Notes under the pieces: model-generated
The model's database searches: none
What the model saw: only the letters and a program-made list of their open reading frames with translations
Told to the model about the DNA's origin: nothing
Made by a program: the position numbers and the translations under genes
In this document: positions 1-6,101 of the stretch, piece by piece
Layout of the letters: each line of letters begins with the position of its first letter
Numbering within the stretch: position 1 is the stretch's first letter
Source: Alphaproteobacteria bacterium
Lineage (GTDB): Bacteria > Pseudomonadota > Alphaproteobacteria > Rhizobiales > Xanthobacteraceae
Length of the DNA stretch: 8,542 nucleotides
Reading direction: 5' to 3'
Assembly (NCBI GenBank): GCA_005884855.1
Contig: VAZS01000389.1
Coordinates: forward strand, 1-8,542

Positions 1-176
1 GCCCGTCCGATTGGCCCCGAGCGATTAGTTCGGCGCCTGCAGCTCTCAAGGAATAATCAGGCTCGTCTCAGGCGCAAATCAAGCGGCGCTCAGAGTCTTT
101 CACTCGGCAAAGGGGCATCTTGGGATCGATCGCGATCGCATCACGCGACCGCCTTAGCATGCCCAGGGGTTCCTCC
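1..176. other. Left-edge region upstream of the methyltransferase, no assignable gene
   Basis: No recognisable gene. Plus-strand frame 1 is open from the edge to a TGA at 178-180 that overlaps the methyltransferase ATG at 177, but the encoded 59 residues are rich in Arg and Ser and resemble nothing I know. Another frame ends in TAA at 54-56 and could equally be the tail of an upstream gene. A perfect 12-bp palindrome, CGATCGCGATCG, lies at 127-138. No convincing -35/-10 pair was seen. Confidence 0.4.
165..169 (+). promoter_or_regulatory. Ribosome binding site of the methyltransferase
   Basis: AGGGG lies seven bases before the ATG at 177. This favours that ATG over the in-frame ATG at 159 and the TTG at 120, which lack a comparable purine-rich site. 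Confidence 0.6.
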
Positions 177-1037
177 ATGAGCAACGCAACCTCCGTTTCG
201 GTGAAACAGGCCAGCCAGCCCGGCACCGCAATTAGTTCTGATCTTAACGCGCTCAAAATTCGTCAGCAGGCCGCGTGGTCGTCTGGGGACTACGCGGTCG
301 TCGGCACGACCCTGCAGATTGTCGGCGAGCAACTGTGCGAGGCTCTCGATCTCAGGCCGGGATCGAAGGTGCTTGATGTTGCTGCGGGCAACGGCATGGC
401 GAGCCTGGCGGCGGCGCGACGTTGGTGCAGGGTCACCTCGACCGATTACGTTACCGCTTTACTGCGGAGCGGTCGCGCCCGCGCCGAAGCCGAAGGCCAT
501 CCCATCGAGTTCATCGAAGCCGATGCCGAAGATCTCCCGTTCGATGACGGCGACTTCGACATTGTGCTTTCGACTTTTGGCGTGATGTTTACGCCCAACC
601 AGGACCGTGCCGCAGGCGAGCTGCTGCGGGTCTGCAAACCCAAGGGCCAGATCGGCCTGGCGAACTGGACCCCTGAAGGTTTCATAGGACAACTGTTCAA
701 GATACTCGGAAAATATTTGCCGCCCCCGCCCACCGCCAGGTCTCCGGCGCTGTGGGGAACGCGGGAACGTCTTGCTGCGATGTTCGGATCCGCCACCAGC
801 GAGATTAAAGCCGAAGCGCGGTACTTCAATTTTCGCTACCGGTCGCCGACGCACTTCCTGAATGTGTTCGAGACCTATTACGGGCCCATTCATCGGGCCT
901 TCGCATCGCTAGACCAACAAGGTCAAATCCGTCTCAGAGATGATCTGCACGCTTTGATCGTGCGCATGAACCGCGCGAACGACGGCACGATGATCGTACC
1001 AAGCGAATATCTTGAGGTCGTGATCACCAAGCGATGA
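177..1037 (+). CDS. Class I SAM-dependent methyltransferase (UbiE/Methyltransf_11 type)
   Basis: Predicted soluble methyltransferase of 286 residues that transfers a methyl group from S-adenosylmethionine; the acceptor is unknown. Motif I is VLDVAAGNG (residues 65-73), the glycine-rich SAM loop, with AAGNG in place of the commoner GCGTG. STDY (88-91) ends strand 2, where an acidic residue contacts the SAM ribose. ADAEDLPF (115-122) and FDIVLSTFGVMF (127-138) are the motif II/III region typical of UbiE-like enzymes. The stretch LANWTPEGFIGQLF (161-174) and the C-terminal EYLEVVITKR match a family of similar length that I recall from bradyrhizobia and actinobacteria, so the protein looks complete. 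The start is set by AGGGG at 165-169. It may be cotranscribed with the hydrolase 74 bases downstream. The superfamily call is firm; the substrate cannot be read from sequence. Confidence 0.9.
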   Translation: MSNATSVSVKQASQPGTAISSDLNALKIRQQAAWSSGDYAVVGTTLQIVGEQLCEALDLRPGSKVLDVAAGNGMASLAAARRWCRVTSTDYVTALLRSGRARAEAEGHPIEFIEADAEDLPFDDGDFDIVLSTFGVMFTPNQDRAAGELLRVCKPKGQIGLANWTPEGFIGQLFKILGKYLPPPPTARSPALWGTRERLAAMFGSATSEIKAEARYFNFRYRSPTHFLNVFETYYGPIHRAFASLDQQGQIRLRDDLHALIVRMNRANDGTMIVPSEYLEVVITKR

Positions 1038-1057
1038 GCGTTTCCAATTGCGCTCAT
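1034..1057 (+). other. Inverted repeat across the methyltransferase stop codon
   Basis: ATGAGCG (1034-1040) and CGCTCAT (1051-1057) form a perfect 7-bp stem with a 10-base loop, and the stop codon TGA (1035-1037) sits inside the left arm. No T-run follows, so this is not a standard intrinsic terminator. It could be a small processing or attenuation hairpin before the hydrolase, or chance. Confidence 0.3.
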
Positions 1058-1111
1058 GAGTGTTGTGGTCGGTTCGGCAAATAGGCCCACCGGCAACACG
1101 GAAATGGCAGT

Positions 1112-1981
1112 ATGACAAATCCGGTTCAAGTTCATCGCGGCTCAAGCGCCACCAGTACCGTCGTGGCGCTACATTCTTCGCTCGGGTCAGGCCGTCACTG
1201 GGCCAGCCTCGCTGAGGAGCTTGCAGGCAAATACGTGTTCATCGCTCCGGACATTTCCGGTTACGGAAATGATCCGGGACCTTTTGGACTACCAATGACT
1301 CTGGCTGAGGAAGTGCATCTGCTCAACGATCGCATTTACGATGCTGTCGGACCCATACACCTCGTCGGGCATTCATACGGTGGCGCAGTGGCTTTCAAGA
1401 TCGCCACCGACTCGCGGCTCGCCCACCGCATTTGTAGTTTGACGCTGATCGAGCCGGTGTTGCCAACCATTCTGCGGGAGAGCGGTCCAGACCGGCAGCT
1501 TTACGACCATTTCGTCCGTCTGGCGCAGGCGGTCTATGAAGACCTTTGGAATGGCGTCCCCTGGAATGCGATCGACAAATTCGCGACGTTCTGGAAAGGG
1601 TCCGAGCCGAACCAGGAGATTCCGCCGAAATCGCGATTGCGGATGATTGAGCACGCGGAAAGGCTGGCATTTGATTTCGCAGCAGTCCTGGCCGAGCAAG
1701 GCGTCACAGAAGCAGCGGCTGCGATCAAAGTACCAACGCTGTTGCTGTCGGGCGGACTATCGCCCTATCTGACCCAGCGAATAGTATGGCGCTTGACCAA
1801 TGCGATCACCGGGGTAAAGACCCACCACCTGCCCACCGCGGGGCACATGCTCCTGCTGTCGCATTCCGCCGCGGTCATCCCCGAAATCGTCCGGCACATC
1901 GCACTGGCGGATCGTTTGGAGCAAAGGTCCGCGCTCAAGCCGGGTGGGTCGTTGCCGGCAAATCACCTTACTGGAGCTTGA
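1112..1981 (+). CDS. Alpha/beta hydrolase fold protein
   Basis: Predicted cytosolic serine hydrolase of 289 residues, substrate unknown. The N-terminal LHSSLGSGRHW (20-30) is the oxyanion-hole region that replaces HGxxG in one subgroup of the fold. GHSYGG (86-91) is the nucleophile elbow with Ser88, and AGHM (243-246) supplies the catalytic His245. The strand before that reads LLLSGGLSPYL, so the usual acid after strand 7 is absent. Glu114 in LTLIEP, after strand 6, is a possible substitute, as in LinB-type haloalkane dehalogenases. Length fits the fold, and the last 20 or so residues look like an unstructured tail. The ATG follows GGAAA (1100-1104) at seven bases. It lies 74 bases after the methyltransferase on the same strand, so the two may share a transcript. 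The fold is sure; esterase, lyase or dehalogenase activity cannot be separated. Confidence 0.88.
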   Translation: MTNPVQVHRGSSATSTVVALHSSLGSGRHWASLAEELAGKYVFIAPDISGYGNDPGPFGLPMTLAEEVHLLNDRIYDAVGPIHLVGHSYGGAVAFKIATDSRLAHRICSLTLIEPVLPTILRESGPDRQLYDHFVRLAQAVYEDLWNGVPWNAIDKFATFWKGSEPNQEIPPKSRLRMIEHAERLAFDFAAVLAEQGVTEAAAAIKVPTLLLSGGLSPYLTQRIVWRLTNAITGVKTHHLPTAGHMLLLSHSAAVIPEIVRHIALADRLEQRSALKPGGSLPANHLTGA

Positions 1982-1994
1982 CATATCATTGAGA

Positions 1995-2010
1995 AAAGGC
2001 GCCTGCCTTT
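1995..2010. terminator. Possible weak bidirectional terminator between convergent genes
   Basis: AAAGGC (1995-2000) and GCCTTT (2005-2010) form a perfect 6-bp stem with a 4-base loop, just after the hydrolase stop and between two convergent genes. Its A/T ends give a short T-run on either strand, as in bidirectional terminators. The stem is short and the T-run only three bases. Confidence 0.35.
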
Positions 2011-2045
2011 GCGGCGCGATCCGAGCCTTCGCACTTCAGGCGGCG

Positions 2046-2082
2046 ATGTGATCGAGATCGTAATGTGATCGAGATCATAATG
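2046..2082. repeat. 17-bp tandem repeat at the GNAT 3' end
   Basis: Two adjacent 17-bp units (2046-2062 and 2063-2079) differ only at 2060 (G) against 2077 (A); the next three bases, 2080-2082, continue the pattern. The second unit contains the GNAT stop codon (2075-2077, minus). In the first unit the same triplet reads CGA instead of TGA on the minus strand, so the single difference between the copies creates the stop. Confidence 0.9.
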
Positions 2083-2824
2083 GGTGCCGGACCCACACAT
2101 TTGGTTCCACATAAATTCCATAGTTCTGCTCAAGTGACACAAGCACTGGCACCAGCGCGCCCTCGACCTCTGCCTCTCCTGAACTTTCGAACGCCGCCCC
2201 GGTCCATTGTGACCACTCGGCGATAGTCCCAACTATCGTCATAGAATAAGGGGCTATCTTCACAATTCTTCCACCGACCCCAACATGGGTTCGCAACCAT
2301 GCGTCCATTGGCAATCCGTCGGCACGCTTCAAGGTAATATACTCGCACATCGGCGTCCGCGGCAGGAGATGCTTTTGGCTAGGCCGGACAGGGGCGAACA
2401 TTTCTGCAAATCTCATTTTCTTCGCGCATGCCTTCAACGCATCCAGCATCACCAGCGAATTACCAATGCCTCTCGCTTGGGGAAGAAGGGCAATTTCGAG
2501 TGCGCTCATCGTAGTTGGGGTGCGCCCAAGAATTCTATCTTCGTGAGCCCAGCGGATAACCTGATCCCAACCGCCGTCTGGCAATTCGGTACGGCCCTCG
2601 ATGTTAAATGCAAATGGAATACTGAACGCGCGTCCGACGACCTCGCCATCGACAAGTCCTCCAAAAGCGTAGTCGAGGTAGTCAACAAATAAGGATGGGC
2701 CAAAATAGAGCTGTGCCGTCGCGTCGTGCCTCATGAACTCCGGCCATACGGCCTGCAAATCTTGCGAAAACACCAGGGGGCACAGATCCGGTCGTTCCCG
2801 CAATGAGAATATCTCCAGGTTCAT
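2075..2824 (-). CDS. GNAT-family N-acetyltransferase
   Basis: Predicted acetyl-CoA-dependent N-acyltransferase of 249 residues; the amine substrate is unknown. The core motif A is LPQARGIGNSL (114-124), giving the Q-x-x-G-x-G loop (Q116, G119, G121) that binds the CoA pyrophosphate, followed by the helix VMLDALKACAKK. APVRPSQK (144-151) and the DGLPMDAWLRTHVGVGGRI segment (169-187) recall a group of longer GNAT proteins whose substrates I do not know. The ATG at 2824 has only weak ribosome-binding signals (AGGG at nine bases), and the stop of a possible 28-codon ORF lies five bases upstream, which suggests coupled translation. The C-terminus ends in a 17-bp tandem repeat. If the stop were the CGA of the other copy, 13 more residues would follow, to TGA at 2036-2038. 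It converges on the hydrolase. Confidence 0.78.
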   Translation of the reverse strand: MNLEIFSLRERPDLCPLVFSQDLQAVWPEFMRHDATAQLYFGPSLFVDYLDYAFGGLVDGEVVGRAFSIPFAFNIEGRTELPDGGWDQVIRWAHEDRILGRTPTTMSALEIALLPQARGIGNSLVMLDALKACAKKMRFAEMFAPVRPSQKHLLPRTPMCEYITLKRADGLPMDAWLRTHVGVGGRIVKIAPYSMTIVGTIAEWSQWTGAAFESSGEAEVEGALVPVLVSLEQNYGIYVEPNVWVRHPL

Positions 2825-2829
2825 TCTTC

Positions 2830-2916
2830 TCAGCCCTGTTGCAGCGGCACAACCAGCCCTTCCTTAAAATCCCGGAAGAAGCTTTCCAACGGTTCGAATG
2901 AGTTCACGTTGGACAT
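2830..2916 (-). CDS. Possible 28-residue small protein just upstream of the GNAT gene
   Basis: ATG at 2914-2916 opens 28 codons ending in TGA at 2830-2832, five bases before the GNAT ATG. CGGAG (2921-2925) lies four bases before the start, a better site than the GNAT gene itself has. The peptide begins MSNVNSFEPLESFFRDFKEG and ends LVVPLQQG, with no signal peptide or clear membrane segment. I do not recognise it. It may be a short leader whose translation delivers ribosomes to the GNAT start, a real microprotein, or the C-terminal scrap of a lost gene. Its first few codons overlap, in another frame, the tail of the reading frame that carries the substrate-binding-protein remnant. Confidence 0.4.
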   Translation of the reverse strand: MSNVNSFEPLESFFRDFKEGLVVPLQQG

Positions 2917-2933
2917 CTGACTCCGAACATCAA

Positions 2934-3014
2934 TCCAACGGTCGAGGCCCCGCTGGTTAGGGCGATGTCCGGGGCGAGCGCGACCAATTCCGCCGCATGG
3001 CAGCGGCGAACCGT
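2934..3014 (-). pseudogene. Remnant of a second PF04392-type substrate-binding protein gene
   Basis: Immediately after the stop of the intact substrate-binding gene, in a different frame, the minus strand encodes HAAELVALAPDIALTSGAST within an open stretch that begins around 3014 and hits TGA at 2904-2906. AAELVALAPDxxL(A/T)xG is, to my knowledge, a highly typical segment of the ABC_sub_bind family, normally near residues 80-100. It has no start codon, and a TGA closes its frame within ten bases upstream. It therefore looks like an internal scrap of a paralogue, left by recombination or decay between tandem family members. The call rests on about 22 residues. Confidence 0.55.
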
Positions 3015-3015
3015 C

Positions 3016-3993
3016 TCATTCGATCACCTCGTCAGCGCTCAGCAGAATAGAGGTCGGTATCGTGAGACCGAACGCACGGGCTGTAACGAGATTAGCGACG
3101 AGCTTGAAGCGCGTGGGGCGCTCGACCGGCAGATCCGCGATGGCACTGCCCTGCAGTATCTTGCGCACCATCACACCCGACTGCACGAAAAGGTTTTGTA
3201 GTTCGGGCCCGTAACCCAGGAGACCGCCTTTCTGTGGGAAATCCGGGAAGATATTGATAGCCGGAAGGTTATGCTGAAGCGCGAGCTCGGCAAGGAGCTG
3301 CGGATTCCCGCCGAACAAGGGTGAGGACAGCATCAGCACGCCATTACATTGCGCCTTGGCTGCAGCCTGAAAGGCGGGCGCGAAATCGGCAGGACGGCTG
3401 ATCTCAAGTATCTGCATGGGCAGGTCAAGCGCCGCCGCGGCATTGCGCACGGCATCAAGCTGCAGATTGCCGCTCACTGGGTGCCAGAACACAGCGACCT
3501 TGATCAGTGCAGGTACCGCTTCGCGAAGCAACTGCAAGGATTTCGCATTAAAGCCGGGCAGATCAAGAAACACACCTGTAACGTTGCCTCCCGGATGGGC
3601 GAGGCTCGCGGCCCATCCATTTGCGACGGGATCCGACTCAAGGTCCATTGCGACGATGGGAATGCTTCGCGTGGCCGCGCGCGCTGCTCGGACAGCTGGC
3701 GGACTTACGGCGCAGATTGCCTGAACGCTTTGCCCGACTAAGTCCACGGCCATATCCGGTAGTCTGTCAATCTGCTCGTTCGCGAGCCGGACGATGATTT
3801 CAGCATCTGTGGCTTCTCGCAGGCCAGGCGTACCCAGGCCATTGCGAAACGCCAGAATTCGATTGCTGACGAGGGCTGATTGTCCGGGGTGAAGAAAACC
3901 GATCCGCCAGTCTTTCGTTTGCTGCGCGCGCGCTGCACAGGGCCATGCGTACCCGGCCCCGATGATCAGTTGGATAAAATCGCGCCGTCGCAT
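3016..3993 (-). CDS. ABC transporter substrate-binding protein (PF04392 / ABC_sub_bind family)
   Basis: Exported or lipid-associated binding protein of 325 residues; the ligand is unknown. The N-terminus MRRRDFIQLIIGAGYAWPCA is a twin-arginine-like signal of the kind usual in this family, with likely cleavage at ARA-QQ (about residues 22-25). The mature protein opens with WRIGFLHPG (29-37), contains the hinge region LAHPGGNVTGV (131-141) and ends with ERPTRFKLVANLVTARAFGL followed by TIPTSILLSADEVIE, both near-diagnostic of the family. Length is normal. The ATG has an AGG four bases upstream. No permease or ATPase gene lies beside it in this window, a common state for these proteins in rhizobia, where many copies are orphans. 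A fragment of a second family member follows directly downstream. Confidence 0.9.
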   Translation of the reverse strand: MRRRDFIQLIIGAGYAWPCAARAQQTKDWRIGFLHPGQSALVSNRILAFRNGLGTPGLREATDAEIIVRLANEQIDRLPDMAVDLVGQSVQAICAVSPPAVRAARAATRSIPIVAMDLESDPVANGWAASLAHPGGNVTGVFLDLPGFNAKSLQLLREAVPALIKVAVFWHPVSGNLQLDAVRNAAAALDLPMQILEISRPADFAPAFQAAAKAQCNGVLMLSSPLFGGNPQLLAELALQHNLPAINIFPDFPQKGGLLGYGPELQNLFVQSGVMVRKILQGSAIADLPVERPTRFKLVANLVTARAFGLTIPTSILLSADEVIE

Positions 3994-4020
3994 GTGACCT
4001 GCTCGTGACTTACAATCGCC

Positions 4021-4048
4021 GCATCATAGCAGTGCATCATAGCAGTGC
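4021..4048. repeat. 13-bp tandem repeat upstream of the substrate-binding gene
   Basis: GCATCATAGCAGT is repeated exactly at 4021-4033 and 4034-4046, followed by GC, which starts a third copy. On the minus strand each unit carries TATGAT, one base from the TATAAT consensus. The repeat sits 28 to 55 bases before the substrate-binding gene's start codon. Confidence 0.9.
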
Positions 4049-4063
4049 GGTATAATCCGACAA
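4023..4063 (-). promoter_or_regulatory. Candidate promoter of the substrate-binding gene, with a duplicated -10
   Basis: On the minus strand TTGTCG (4058-4063; four of six bases of TTGACA) is followed after 16 bases by TATGAT (4036-4041; five of six of TATAAT). The 13-bp repeat places a second TATGAT at 4023-4028, which has no good -35 at the right distance. Position and strand fit the gene starting at 3993. The weak -35 keeps this tentative. Confidence 0.35.
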
Positions 4064-4074
4064 ACGTCTGTTTC

Positions 4075-4102
4075 CGGTCGCTCTGACCGCGCACTTTCGC
4101 GG
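4075..4102. other. Two overlapping hairpins between the CLC and substrate-binding genes
   Basis: CGGTC (4075-4079) pairs with GACCG (4085-4089) around a 5-base loop. CCGCG (4087-4091) pairs with CGCGG (4098-4102) around a 6-base loop. They share bases 4087-4089, so they cannot both form fully. They lie after the CLC stop on the minus strand, where a terminator is expected, but no T-run follows on either strand. Confidence 0.3.
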
Positions 4103-4154
4103 ACCATAGGCTGCAAATCCCCTGTCTCGTCTGTCCTTGCTGGTCACGCCTTGA

Positions 4155-5960
4155 TCATATCTCGCCAATCGCCTCGCGCCGCCGCTGTTCGGATTCCTCT
4201 ACATAGCGCCGCATCGCGTGGGCTTCGGTCAGAATTCCGATCGGCCGGCGTTCGCCATCGCTATCGACCACTGCCAGCGATTCGGCCTCCGCGCTTTCAA
4301 ATACCGCGATGGCTTCCTGGATGTTCATGCCGGGGTACAGCACGACGTGCCGAAAATGCACCACCCCGAGCAGACCCTTATCCTTGTCGATATCCGGCGC
4401 GTGCGCATCGGCCACCAGCGCCAAACCGACATAGCGGCCCGTCTCGTCGACTACGACCACCTGGGTTTTCGATCCGAGCGGGAATTTCTCCCGGAACTCC
4501 TCGATCGGCATGTTGGCCGTGACGGTGGCGAGGTCGCGCCGCATCAGGCTGCGCACCGTGAGATCGCGGATCCAGCCTACATCGGCGGCGCTGCGGACGG
4601 TCTCGCCGCGCAGATGCAGCCGCCAGGTCGCAAACGAATAGCCGAACAGTTCGCGGGTGATCTGGGTCGAGATGATGACCGCAACCAGCACGGCCGTTGT
4701 GAGCCAGAGATTGCCGGTCGATTCCAACGCGATGAACGACATGGTCAGCGGCCCTCCGATCACCGAGGCCGACAGCGCGCTCATGCCGATGATCGCATAA
4801 ACATTCGGGCTGAGCTTCAGGTCCGGCCAAATCGTATCAAAGCCGGCAGCGAACAGGTGACCGCCAAGCGCTCCCAGAAACAGCGTGGCGAAGAACAATC
4901 CGCCGCGAAAGCCAGTGCCCAGCGATATGACCGAGGCGATGGCTTTCAGGGTGAACATGGTGGCGACCACCGTCAGCGGGATAGAAATAAATCCGGCGAA
5001 ATGCAGCGCGCCGTGCCCGGACGACATTACCTGCGGAGTGATCAAGGCGAGTACGCCAACGCCGAGACCGCCAAGCGCCGGGCGCAGGGGCGGCCACAGC
5101 CGCACCTTCGTCAGCAGCGCTTCGCAGAGCGCAACGCCGCGCATGATGCCGATACCAAACAGCGCCGACATGATTCCAAGCAACGCCGCAATCGCAAGAT
5201 CGCGCCCGAGGACATCGCCGACCGGACCGACGCTGACACCCAGCGAGAACACCGTAAAAGAATGGGCGACAAAATAGCCTGTTACGGCGGCGACACCCAC
5301 CGGAGTAAGACTGGCCGGCGTGTAACCTCCGATCACCAGCTCAAATGCATAGAAGGCGCCCGCGAGCGGCGCACCGAAAGCACCTGCGATTGCCGCCGCG
5401 GCGCCACAGCCGACCATAATGCGCTGATCGGCGCGGCGCAGGTGAAATCCGCGGCGGCCCAGCGAGGCTGCGAGACCGCTGGCAAGCTGGGTGTAACCGG
5501 CTTCCAGTCCAACCGAAGCGCCGACTCCGCTGGACCATACCGTTTGCGACGCCACGATGACACTGCCGCGAAACGACATCCGCCCGCCATGCAGGGCGTT
5601 GGCTTCGATCGGGTCGATTTCACGCGCCGGCCGCCATCGCAGCAGCAGCAGAAACGCCAAGCCCAGAAATAGTCCGCCGAGACTCGGAACCAGCAGCGCG
5701 CGCAGCGGCTCGATCCTGTACTGGCTTGAAAGGCGATCGCCCATTTCGAGATCGAACAGCAGCACGTGCAGCACTTCGACCGCCATGCTCATCGCCGCCA
5801 CCGCTAATCCGCCGATGATTCCCACGATCGCCGCCAGGATGATCAGGCTGGTCTCATGCGCGCGAACGAATGCCCGCAGCCGGCGCGGCGCCTCGAAATA
5901 ACCGGCGGAGGTGAGCATTCGGGTTGCGTCCGTAATGCGGCCGAAGAGTGCAGCCCCCAC
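4155..5960 (-). CDS. CLC-family chloride channel/transporter with C-terminal CBS pair
   Basis: Inner-membrane anion channel or exchanger of 601 residues, at a normal length for a CLC core (about 35-450) with a CBS domain pair (about 465-590). Aligned by eye to E. coli CLC-ec1, the gating Glu148 is kept as Glu153 in GLEAGYTQ, Phe357 as Phe356 in GTGFRGGLFF, and Tyr445 as Tyr441 in FGYSF. SSGHG (313-317) and the AFGAPLAGAFYAFE segment (194-207) are also family marks. Two sites differ: the GSGIP loop (Ser107) reads REIDP, and the internal proton Glu203 is replaced by Leu208. The cytoplasmic CBS pair, beginning DLTVRSLMRRDLATV, may sense adenine nucleotides, as in other CLCs. The start chosen is GTG at 5960; ATG at 5918 (residue 15) is a reasonable alternative, and neither has a strong ribosome site. 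The gene is divergent from the HNH gene. The family is sure; channel versus antiporter is open. Confidence 0.92.
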   Translation of the reverse strand: MGAALFGRITDATRMLTSAGYFEAPRRLRAFVRAHETSLIILAAIVGIIGGLAVAAMSMAVEVLHVLLFDLEMGDRLSSQYRIEPLRALLVPSLGGLFLGLAFLLLLRWRPAREIDPIEANALHGGRMSFRGSVIVASQTVWSSGVGASVGLEAGYTQLASGLAASLGRRGFHLRRADQRIMVGCGAAAAIAGAFGAPLAGAFYAFELVIGGYTPASLTPVGVAAVTGYFVAHSFTVFSLGVSVGPVGDVLGRDLAIAALLGIMSALFGIGIMRGVALCEALLTKVRLWPPLRPALGGLGVGVLALITPQVMSSGHGALHFAGFISIPLTVVATMFTLKAIASVISLGTGFRGGLFFATLFLGALGGHLFAAGFDTIWPDLKLSPNVYAIIGMSALSASVIGGPLTMSFIALESTGNLWLTTAVLVAVIISTQITRELFGYSFATWRLHLRGETVRSAADVGWIRDLTVRSLMRRDLATVTANMPIEEFREKFPLGSKTQVVVVDETGRYVGLALVADAHAPDIDKDKGLLGVVHFRHVVLYPGMNIQEAIAVFESAEAESLAVVDSDGERRPIGILTEAHAMRRYVEESEQRRREAIGEI

Positions 5961-6024
5961 GTTTAGCGGGCTTCGCGGCGATCACGCAACCCAGGCCGGC
6001 CGGCAGATAACAGTGCCAACGCTC

Positions 6025-6054
6025 TTCACAATGCCGTCACGCTGCCTGTAGTAT
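6025..6054 (+). promoter_or_regulatory. Candidate promoter of the HNH gene
   Basis: TTCACA (6025-6030; five of six of TTGACA), then an 18-base spacer, then TAGTAT (6049-6054; four of six of TATAAT). It lies within the 141-base gap between the divergent CLC and HNH genes. Transcription from here would give an untranslated leader of about 40 bases containing the hairpins at 6059-6077. Confidence 0.4.
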
Positions 6055-6058
6055 GTCG

Positions 6059-6077
6059 GCGAAGGCTGCTTCGCAGC
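6059..6077 (+). other. Mutually exclusive small hairpins in the HNH leader
   Basis: GCGAAG (6059-6064) pairs with CTTCGC (6069-6074) around GCTG. Alternatively GCTGC (6065-6069) pairs with GCAGC (6073-6077) around TTC. The two cannot form together. They end 13 bases before the ribosome binding site, so either could tune access to it, or only one may matter. Confidence 0.3.
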
Positions 6078-6090
6078 TAATATGGGGGTC

Positions 6091-6095
6091 AGGAG
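6091..6095 (+). promoter_or_regulatory. Ribosome binding site of the HNH gene
   Basis: A consensus AGGAG lies six bases before TTG at 6102. It decides the rare TTG start: the upstream ATG at 6082 is out of frame and runs only seven codons. Confidence 0.75.
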
Positions 6096-6101
6096 CGTTA
6101 C

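Noticed and set aside
127..138. 12-bp palindrome CGATCGCGATCG near the left edge
   Set aside because: Such short GATC/CG palindromes are common in GC-rich DNA, and nothing about its position shows an operator role.
1..180. Open plus-strand frame from the window edge with a stop overlapping the methyltransferase ATG
   Set aside because: The ATGA overlap is suggestive, but the 59 residues look non-coding and no upstream sequence is available to judge it.
4051..4056. Perfect plus-strand TATAAT
   Set aside because: No suitable -35 lies 16-18 bases upstream, and no plus-strand gene follows until 6102.
4218..5672. Long plus-strand open frame (484 codons) opposite the CLC gene
   Set aside because: The translation is rich in Arg, Gln and Asp with no recognisable domain, while the opposite strand gives a convincing CLC-CBS protein. 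It is an antisense shadow of GC-rich codon use.
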